Positions 7,465 through 12,010 of a stretch of 15,400 bases of DNA are shown here, one piece after another. The notes below the pieces were generated by a model. The model worked only from the letters and a program-made list of their open reading frames with translations, did not search any database and was not told the DNA's origin. Origin of the DNA: an uncultured Eubacteriales bacterium. Its GTDB lineage: Bacteria > Bacillota > Clostridia > Oscillospirales > Oscillospiraceae. The DNA is taken from positions 1 to 15,400 of the forward strand of contig URDK01000068.1 of assembly GCA_900546485.1 (NCBI GenBank), given 5' to 3'. Position numbers and translations under genes: made by a program. Positions within the stretch are counted from its first letter, which is position 1; every line of letters begins with the position of its first letter.

Positions 7465-7572
7465 TCTTCTTCCCGAGAAGGTACCCCCAGACGGGGAACA
7501 AAAGGGCGCACTGGGCCCCGGCCGAGCCAAACGAAAGCCGAACCATCGCCGCGCCACCTCCCGTAAGAAGAT
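7465..7572 (-). promoter_or_regulatory. Structured 5' leader RNA of the purine operon (candidate riboswitch)
   Basis: The predicted transcript starts near 7572 with TCTTCTT (7565-7571), which pairs perfectly with AAGAAGA at 7465-7471. Inside it, 7556-7562 pairs with 7476-7482 (7 pairs, two G-U). Two further helices are 7551-7555 with 7505-7509 and a CCCC-GUCU-GGGG hairpin (7485-7496). Together they form a closed three-way junction of about 107 nt. The attenuator-like hairpin follows 17 bases later. An alternative pairing of 7529-7539 with 7440-7450 could break the terminator stem. This layout is riboswitch-like, but no known purine-related aptamer is matched in full. The fold is hand-derived and GC-rich DNA gives chance helices. 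Confidence 0.5.
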
Positions 7573-7578
7573 AGTATT

Positions 7579-7607
7579 ATGATATAGGCTTTTCCTGCAA
7601 AACTCAA
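7579..7607 (-). promoter_or_regulatory. Promoter of the purine operon
   Basis: On the minus strand TTGAGT (7602-7607) is followed by 17 bases and TATCAT (7579-7584), which has 5 of 6 bases of the -10 consensus. The start site would be near 7572, exactly at the 5' edge of the leader's closing stem. It is the only good promoter seen upstream of purE. Confidence 0.65.
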
Positions 7608-7619
7608 CGGATTTTGCCC

Positions 7620-7638
7620 GATGAAATTGATTTTCATC
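7620..7638. promoter_or_regulatory. Dyad GATGAAA-N5-TTTCATC upstream of the pur promoter
   Basis: A perfect 7-bp inverted repeat (7620-7626 and 7632-7638) lies 12 bp upstream of the pur -35 box, about 48 to 66 bases before the start site. It is AT-rich within GC-rich surroundings. It may be a protein-binding site; it does not match the Bacillus PurBox. Confidence 0.4.
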
Positions 7639-7668
7639 CAAAGCGACAAGTTTCGACCACTTCCGCCC

Positions 7669-7690
7669 CGGATTTTATGCGGATTTTACA
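7669..7690. repeat. Tandem CGGATTTT repeats with a third copy at 7608
   Basis: CGGATTTTATG (7669-7679) is followed directly by CGGATTTTACA (7680-7690), an 11-bp period of about one helical turn. Another CGGATTTT is at 7608-7615 against the pur -35 box, and the inverted form AAATCCG is at 7713-7719. The spacing suggests a regulator that reads one face of the DNA; no factor is known. Confidence 0.45.
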
Positions 7691-7729
7691 CGCCGGAGGC
7701 CCCGGACTTGTGAAATCCGGCCCGGCGTG
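7689..7729. repeat. Long inverted repeat overlapping the NYN promoter
   Basis: CACGCCGG (7689-7696) is complementary to CCGGCGTG (7722-7729), with an inner CCGGA/TCCGG pair (7702-7706 with 7716-7720). It covers the -35 box and most of the spacer of the plus-strand promoter. No T-run follows on either strand, so it is not a terminator; a cruciform or operator role is possible. Confidence 0.5.
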
Positions 7730-7736
7730 GTAAAAT
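7708..7736 (+). promoter_or_regulatory. Promoter of the NYN-metallophosphoesterase operon
   Basis: TTGTGA (7708-7713), 17 bases, then TAAAAT (7731-7736). The -10 box is good (5 of 6), the -35 box moderate. The start site would be near 7743, giving a short leader of about 43 nt. Confidence 0.55.
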
Positions 7737-7785
7737 ACCCCTGTATCAGCGCACCGGCACGCAATTTTTTGAAAGACGTGATCAA

Positions 7786-8616
7786 ATGACAATGGAAAAC
7801 ATGCGTCTCGCCGTCCTCATAGACGGTGACAACGCGCCGCGCGACTGCCTCAAGAGCATCATGGAGGAGATAGCCATATACGGCACGCCCATGATAAAGC
7901 GCATATACGGCGACTGGGCCTCCCAGGGCCTGACGAGCTGGAAGAACTCCCTGCTCGAAAACGCCGTGACGCCCAAGCAGCAGTTTGCATATACGACGGG
8001 CAAGAACGCCACGGACTCCGCGATGATAATAGATGCAATGGACATACTCTACACCGGCAAGACTGACGGCTACGTCCTCGTCTCCTCGGACTCCGACTTC
8101 ACGCCCCTGGCCATACGCCTGCGCGAGAGCGGGATGTACGTCATCGGCATAGGCGAGGAAAAGACGCCCAAGGCCTTTGTCCAGGCCTGCGACAAGTTCA
8201 TACGCGTGGAGGTCATCCGCGACAAGTACAAGAAGACCGCCAAGGCCGCCGCAAAGCCTGCGGCCAAAAAGACCGCCGCTAAGACGGCCAAGACCGCGGA
8301 GAAAACAGACAAGGCCCCGGCCAAGACCACGGCCAAAAAGTCCGCCCCCGAGGAGAAGAAGCCGCCCGTCCCGGACGACATCATCAACCTCATCGCCGAC
8401 TCCGTCGCCGACCTCGCGGACGACGACGGTTACATCGACCTCTCGAACCTCGGCAACCTCATTATAAAGAAACAGCCCGACTTCGACCCGCGCACCTACG
8501 GCTTCGGCAAGCTCTCGACCATGCTCAAGAACCTGCCGCGCTTTGAGGTCCAGGTCCGCGAGACCTCGGACCCCAACGTGAAGCCCATCTACATCCGCGA
8601 CCAGGAGGCACAATGA
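7786..8616 (+). CDS. NYN (PIN-like) domain protein with C-terminal LOTUS/OST-HTH domain
   Basis: A predicted RNA-acting protein of 276 residues. The N-terminal NYN domain (about 6-145) belongs to the PIN-like metal-dependent nuclease fold: acidic residues Asp13 and Asp15 in LIDGDN, Asp77 and Asp83 in ATDSAMIIDAMDIL, and Asp102 and Asp104 in VSSDSDFTPLA fit the family's metal site. Residues 148-195 form a low-complexity Lys/Ala/Thr/Pro-rich linker resembling histone H1 tails. Residues 198-270 look like a LOTUS/OST-HTH domain, an RNA-binding winged helix also found in eukaryotic germline proteins. The start is uncertain: ATGs at 7786, 7792 and 7801 are in frame and Shine-Dalgarno signals are weak; all precede the domain. 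Its stop overlaps the next gene by ATGA. Twelve of 22 isoleucines are ATA. The RNA target is unknown. Confidence 0.88.
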   Translation: MTMENMRLAVLIDGDNAPRDCLKSIMEEIAIYGTPMIKRIYGDWASQGLTSWKNSLLENAVTPKQQFAYTTGKNATDSAMIIDAMDILYTGKTDGYVLVSSDSDFTPLAIRLRESGMYVIGIGEEKTPKAFVQACDKFIRVEVIRDKYKKTAKAAAKPAAKKTAAKTAKTAEKTDKAPAKTTAKKSAPEEKKPPVPDDIINLIADSVADLADDDGYIDLSNLGNLIIKKQPDFDPRTYGFGKLSTMLKNLPRFEVQVRETSDPNVKPIYIRDQEAQ

Positions 8617-9455
8617 CAAAGCGCAGGCGTATCGTCGTCCCCATCCTGCTCGTGCTAGTCGCCATCGCGGCCGCGCTGCTCCTGCTCTCGAAGTACGGCC
8701 TTTCCGTCACGCGCCTCTCTCTGGAGTTTGAAAACCTGCCCCGGGGCTTCGACGGCTTCAAAATAGTCCAGCTCAGCGACCTGCACGGCTCGGAGTTCGG
8801 GCAGGACAACGCCCGGCTCATAGAGGCCGTGGCAAAGGAGGAGCCGGATATCATCGCCCTCACGGGCGACTTCCTGGACGAGGGCAAGGCCGGGCGGGAG
8901 CTCCCGGCGCTGGGGGCGCTTGTGGCGGAGCTCATAAAGCTCGCGCCCGTGTATTTCGTAAGCGGCAACCACGACTGGGCCTCCGGCGCGTCGTCGGAAC
9001 TCTTTGAGACGCTCACCGCCGCCGGCGTGGTCTGTCTCAGGAACGACTTTGTCTACCTTGAGCGCGGCGGGGACGTGCTCGTCCTCGGCGGCGTGGACGA
9101 CCCGAACGGCCCGGCGGATATGGAAACGCCGGACGAGTTCGTCGCCCGGCTGCGCAGCGAGGCCCCCGGCGCCTTCACGCTGCTGCTGGCGCACCGCGCC
9201 TACTGGGCGGAGCGCTACCCGGAGCTGGACGTGGACCTCATCCTCTGCGGACACACCCACGGCGGCATAGTCCGCCTCCCCTTCCTCGGCGGCGTGGCGG
9301 GCACGAATTTTGCCCTCTTTCCCGAGTACGACGCCGGGCTCTTTGAGACGGGGTCCTACAAGCTCTACATCTCCCGCGGCCTGGGCAACTCCGTGCCGCT
9401 CCCCCGCTTCCTCAACACGCCCGAGCTCGTCTCTATAACCTTAAAGTGCGCGTGA
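8613..9455 (+). CDS. Membrane-anchored metallophosphoesterase (YkuE/YaeI-like)
   Basis: A calcineurin-like phosphoesterase of 280 residues. An N-terminal KRRR then a hydrophobic segment (about 7-25) anchors it, probably with the catalytic domain outside. All five metal-binding blocks are intact: DLH (Asp56, His58), GDF (Asp86), GNHD (Asn119, His120), His194 in LAHR, and GHTHGG (His214, His216). Relatives such as B. subtilis YkuE and E. coli YaeI act on phosphoesters near the membrane; the substrate here is not visible. It overlaps the NYN gene by ATGA, so the two are co-translated. A strong terminator begins in its stop codon. Confidence 0.92.
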   Translation: MTKRRRIVVPILLVLVAIAAALLLLSKYGLSVTRLSLEFENLPRGFDGFKIVQLSDLHGSEFGQDNARLIEAVAKEEPDIIALTGDFLDEGKAGRELPALGALVAELIKLAPVYFVSGNHDWASGASSELFETLTAAGVVCLRNDFVYLERGGDVLVLGGVDDPNGPADMETPDEFVARLRSEAPGAFTLLLAHRAYWAERYPELDVDLILCGHTHGGIVRLPFLGGVAGTNFALFPEYDAGLFETGSYKLYISRGLGNSVPLPRFLNTPELVSITLKCA

Positions 9456-9483
9456 GCGCCCCATTCTGGGGCGCTCTTTTTTT
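9454..9483 (+). terminator. Rho-independent terminator after the metallophosphoesterase gene
   Basis: GAGCGCCCC (9454-9462), loop ATTCT, GGGGCGCTC (9468-9476), then seven T. The perfect 9-bp stem begins inside the stop codon. Confidence 0.96.
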
Positions 9484-9488
9484 GCCTG

Positions 9489-9517
9489 TTGACAGCAAAC
9501 TGTATTATGGCTATAAT
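9489..9517 (+). promoter_or_regulatory. Full-consensus sigma-A promoter of the ytr-like operon
   Basis: TTGACA (9489-9494), exactly 17 bases, then TATAAT (9512-9517). Both boxes match consensus perfectly. Such a strong promoter under a repressor site suggests tight repression with high output on induction. The start site is near 9524. Confidence 0.93.
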
Positions 9518-9538
9518 ACAGTCAAGAAAACTGTATTA
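9499..9538. promoter_or_regulatory. Operator of the GntR/YtrA repressor
   Basis: ACTGTATTAT (9499-9508) and its exact complement ATAATACAGT (9513-9522) are separated by 4 bp and cover the spacer and the -10 box. A third half-site ACTGTATTA lies at 9530-9538, 31 bp (about three turns) from the first. Binding would block RNA polymerase. The adjacent GntR gene is the obvious ligand, as this family is usually autoregulated. Confidence 0.85.
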
Positions 9539-9571
9539 CTCGACTAACACACTTTTGCGGGAGGTGAGCGC

Positions 9572-9955
9572 GTGATATCCTTCGAGGGCTTCCGCTCCGA
9601 GGACGGGGTGCCCATCTATTTGCAGATAATAAAGTATCTAAAGCAGGGCATAGTCTCCGGCGCGGTGGCGGACGGGGACGAGCTGCCCTCGCGCCGGGTG
9701 CTCTCGGCCACGCTGGGCGTGAACCCGAACACCGTGCAGAAGGCCTGCCGGATGCTCGAGGAGGAGGGGCTGCTGAACTCCCACGCGGGGGCCAAGAGCT
9801 GCGTGTGCGTCACGCCCGAGCTGCGGGAGAGGGTGCGCGCGGAGCTCATCCGCTCGGACGCGCTGGCCGCGGCGTCGGCCTTCCGGCGCATGGGCGTGCC
9901 GCTTGAGGAGGCGTTGGAGCTTGTAAAGCTCGCATATGAGGAGGCTGGGGAATGA
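9572..9955 (+). CDS. GntR-family transcriptional repressor, YtrA subfamily
   Basis: A DNA-binding protein of 127 residues. The GntR winged helix-turn-helix spans about 12-78: VPIYLQIIKYLKQGIVSG, DELPSRRVLSATLGVNPNTV (helix-turn-helix) and ACRMLEEEGLL. Only a short C-terminal helical tail follows, which is the YtrA layout; there is no large effector domain. The start is GTG 9572, chosen because GGGAGGTGA lies just upstream. It is the first gene behind the consensus promoter and operator and overlaps the next gene by ATGA. In B. subtilis YtrA controls an ABC operon induced by cell-wall-active antibiotics; the inducer here is not known. Confidence 0.93.
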   Translation: MISFEGFRSEDGVPIYLQIIKYLKQGIVSGAVADGDELPSRRVLSATLGVNPNTVQKACRMLEEEGLLNSHAGAKSCVCVTPELRERVRAELIRSDALAAASAFRRMGVPLEEALELVKLAYEEAGE

Positions 9956-10779
9956 AAAGGCACTTATCCGTATTCGAACTTGCCGCGCGCGGCGCGGTGT
10001 ACAAGACGCTTGCCGTCTCACTCTGGACGGCGGCGGTGATATTCGTTCTGCTCTGGGCACTGCCCGCCGGGGCGCTGAATCTCACCGACCTGCTCTCGGG
10101 CAGCTACTTCAGCGCGGAGGCCGAGAACTACGTCGTGACCGGGGGCAGATACGCCTCCTACGTGTTCGCCGCGGGGCTGGCGGCGCTCTATGTCCTGCTC
10201 TCCCGCTCCGGCGCGCCCAAACGTGGCGTGAACCCGGACTACACCTGGCGGCGGCTGCGCATCACGGAGCGCCGGGCCTCGCTCATCCAGTCCGGCGTAC
10301 ACGCGCTCTGCTTCGCGCTCTACATGGCCATAGCGCTCGCGGCCTTTCTTGCCTTTGCAGCCATCTTTCTCCCGCGCTCCGGGCCCTACGATAACGACGG
10401 GCAGACGCTGTTTTTCGCGGCCTTCACCACGGCGCCGCTGCACGCCGTGCTCCCGCTGACGGAGCCTCTAGAGTGGCTGGCCTTTGCCGCGACCTGCCTG
10501 GGCGGCGGCGTCGGCACCACGGCCATGGCCTTCTGGCTCAGGAGGGGCAAGACCTCCGCCCTGGGCGTCTGCCTCGGCATAGCCATCGTGCTCACGCAGT
10601 TCCAGTGGGCCTATGGCACGGGGATACGTAATATCCTTGTCTTTGTCGTACCCGTGCTGACAGTCGGCGGACTCGTTTCATCGTTCAAGTCCGTGTCCGC
10701 CGCCGACTACAACGCGGAAAGTGCGGAGGGAACCGATATCCGGATGACGGAAGGAGGCGGGGCAGATGCGTCTGCGTGA
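9952..10779 (+). CDS. Multi-pass membrane protein, probable ABC transporter permease subunit
   Basis: A 275-residue membrane protein with about six to seven hydrophobic segments (near 22-42, 66-84, 114-138, 152-168, 176-197, 203-218, 227-245). No named family motif is visible; the permease role is inferred from the ATPase three genes on and from YtrA-type operon layout. A basic stretch (RRLRITERRA, about 101-110) between helices could be a cytoplasmic loop touching the ATPase. The hydrophilic, acidic tail (last 30 residues) overlaps the next gene by 14 bases. The start ATG overlaps the GntR stop. Confidence 0.75.
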   Translation: MKRHLSVFELAARGAVYKTLAVSLWTAAVIFVLLWALPAGALNLTDLLSGSYFSAEAENYVVTGGRYASYVFAAGLAALYVLLSRSGAPKRGVNPDYTWRRLRITERRASLIQSGVHALCFALYMAIALAAFLAFAAIFLPRSGPYDNDGQTLFFAAFTTAPLHAVLPLTEPLEWLAFAATCLGGGVGTTAMAFWLRRGKTSALGVCLGIAIVLTQFQWAYGTGIRNILVFVVPVLTVGGLVSSFKSVSAADYNAESAEGTDIRMTEGGGADASA

Positions 10780-11269
10780 CATGGCGGCGCCGCCGGGCTT
10801 CGACTCGGCTTATGAGATAAAGCGCGTCAGGAACTGGCTGCTCAGCTGCGCCGCGATCTTTGTCTTTATCTTCGCCTGCGTCTATGTAGGCCAGCTCGTG
10901 AACATATCCTCCCTGATACGCCGCGACAAATTCGAGCCCATGGGGATGTTCCCGGACGTGGCGCGCATTCCCTCGCTCGTGTGTTTTCTGCCGGTGTTCA
11001 TAGGACTGCTGGTGATGCTCATCCGCAACGTCAACTATTTCCGCGCCTCGAAGAGCTATTACACCATGCGGCGGCTTCCGAACCGCTGGGAGTATCCGCT
11101 CCGCTGTGCGCTGCTTCCGGCGTCGGGCTTTCTCGTGCTCCTGGTAGGCTCGCAGATACTGCTCCTGCTCGCGGGCGCGGCCTATCTATACATCACTCCC
11201 GACGCCTGGCTGCCCGCCGGAGCTGGGGAGAGCGTTCTAAGCTTCGTTTTAGGAGGTATCCTCGCATGA
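10766..11269 (+). CDS. Small membrane protein of the ytr-like ABC operon
   Basis: A 167-residue protein with three or four hydrophobic segments (about 24-46, 68-87, 112-140, and a short C-terminal one). Its RRLPNRWEYPLR stretch (residues 97 on) resembles the basic RRLRITERR loop of the preceding protein, so the two may be related halves of one permease. ATG 10766 has AAGGAGG 8 bases upstream and lies within the end of the previous gene. It ends in an ATGA overlap with the ATPase gene. At 167 residues it is small for a full permease; there is no frameshift sign. Confidence 0.75.
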   Translation: MRLRDMAAPPGFDSAYEIKRVRNWLLSCAAIFVFIFACVYVGQLVNISSLIRRDKFEPMGMFPDVARIPSLVCFLPVFIGLLVMLIRNVNYFRASKSYYTMRRLPNRWEYPLRCALLPASGFLVLLVGSQILLLLAGAAYLYITPDAWLPAGAGESVLSFVLGGILA

Positions 11270-11997
11270 TAGAACTCAAAAACGTCAGCAAGTCCTACGG
11301 CAAGCGTCAGGCCGTACGGGACCTCAGCCTCACGATAGGCTCCGGCGAGATCGTTGGCCTCTTCGGCGAAAACGGCGCGGGCAAGAGTACGCTCATAAAG
11401 TGCATCCTCGGCCTGCTCAAGTACGAGGGCACGATAACGCTCGACGGCGAGCCCATAAGCCATAAAAACATAGACCGTCTCTCTTTCGCGACGAGCGAGC
11501 ACTCCTTCTTTCCCGCCCTCTCGCCCGAGGGGCACGCGGACTTCTACGCCGAGCACTTCCCGCGCTTCAACCGCAAGCGCTTCGACGTGCTCATGGACTT
11601 CTTCGAGCTGCCGCGCAAGGGCGCCCCTTCGAAGCTGTCCACGGGGCAGAAAAACCAGTTCGAGGTCGTGCTCGCACTCTCGCAGGGCGCGGACTACATC
11701 CTCATGGACGAGCCTTTCTCCGGCAACGACGTGTTCAACCGCGAGGACTTCTACAAGGTCCTGCTCGGCATCATGGAGCCGAACGAGACGGTCATACTCT
11801 CCACCCACCTCATCGAGGAGGTCGAGGGCTTCATCGGCCGGGCGCTGCTCATCCACAAGGGACAGCTCGTGGGCGACGTGCAGATGTCCGAGCTCGAGGA
11901 GACCGGCGAGGGGCTCATCGACTTTGTAAAGCGCAACTACGGATACCGCGCCGAGCGCATCCGAAAGGCGATAAGCGAGCTTTCGGGCGACGAGTGA
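11266..11997 (+). CDS. ABC transporter ATP-binding protein (YtrB/BcrA-like)
   Basis: The ATPase of 243 residues that powers the transporter made by the two membrane proteins. Walker A is GENGAGKST (34-42), the signature is LSTGQKN (124-130, a variant of LSGGQ), Walker B is YILMDEPFSG (144-153), and the switch histidine is His181 in STHL. At the Q-loop position the sequence reads TSEHSFFPALS, with no glutamine. A C-terminal extension (about 210-243) is short and charged. ATG 11266 has AGGAGG 9 bases upstream and overlaps the previous stop. The longer in-frame ORF beginning at 10981 is out of frame with the real upstream gene and is not used. Confidence 0.95.
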   Translation: MIELKNVSKSYGKRQAVRDLSLTIGSGEIVGLFGENGAGKSTLIKCILGLLKYEGTITLDGEPISHKNIDRLSFATSEHSFFPALSPEGHADFYAEHFPRFNRKRFDVLMDFFELPRKGAPSKLSTGQKNQFEVVLALSQGADYILMDEPFSGNDVFNREDFYKVLLGIMEPNETVILSTHLIEEVEGFIGRALLIHKGQLVGDVQMSELEETGEGLIDFVKRNYGYRAERIRKAISELSGDE

Positions 11998-12010
11998 AAG
12001 GAGGGCGCGC

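Larger units (their letters stand above)
7385..7785. other. Divergent control region between purE and the NYN gene
   Basis: The region has no protein-coding gene I can support. The left half (7385-7607) is the purE leader, attenuator-like hairpin and promoter. The right half (7608-7785) holds a 7-bp dyad, CGGATTTT repeats, a long inverted repeat and the promoter of the plus-strand NYN operon. An uninterrupted minus-strand frame across it (7377-7649) runs straight through the promoter and lacks any family resemblance, so it is not called. Confidence 0.7.

Noticed and set aside
7521..7550. PurR PurBox-like CGAA repeats (CCGAGCC, ACGAAA, CCGAACC on the plus strand)
   Set aside because: They lie downstream of the start site, within the leader, and do not show the spacing or AT-rich flanks of Bacillus PurBoxes.
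7465..7572. Classical guanine/adenine riboswitch
   Set aside because: The conserved purine-aptamer core (TCTACC-type junction and CCGTAAA segment in the correct places) is not present. The scattered CGTAAAAGAC is outside the folded domain.
7384..7572. 6S RNA upstream of purE
   Set aside because: The closed domain is only about 107 nt, well short of usual 6S RNA, and the 5' strand leaves no room for the central bubble. Kept only as an alternative to test.
7377..7649. 90-codon minus-strand frame across the purE leader
   Set aside because: It starts upstream of the predicted pur promoter and transcript start, crosses the leader helices and terminator, and ends inside purE; no family resemblance.
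7689..7729. Inverted repeat as a terminator
   Set aside because: No T-run follows the stem on either strand, and it overlaps a promoter.
10981..11265. N-terminal extension of the ABC ATPase by 95 codons
   Set aside because: It lies in a different frame of the upstream membrane-protein gene. ATG 11266 has an AGGAGG site and gives the normal ATPase N-terminus.
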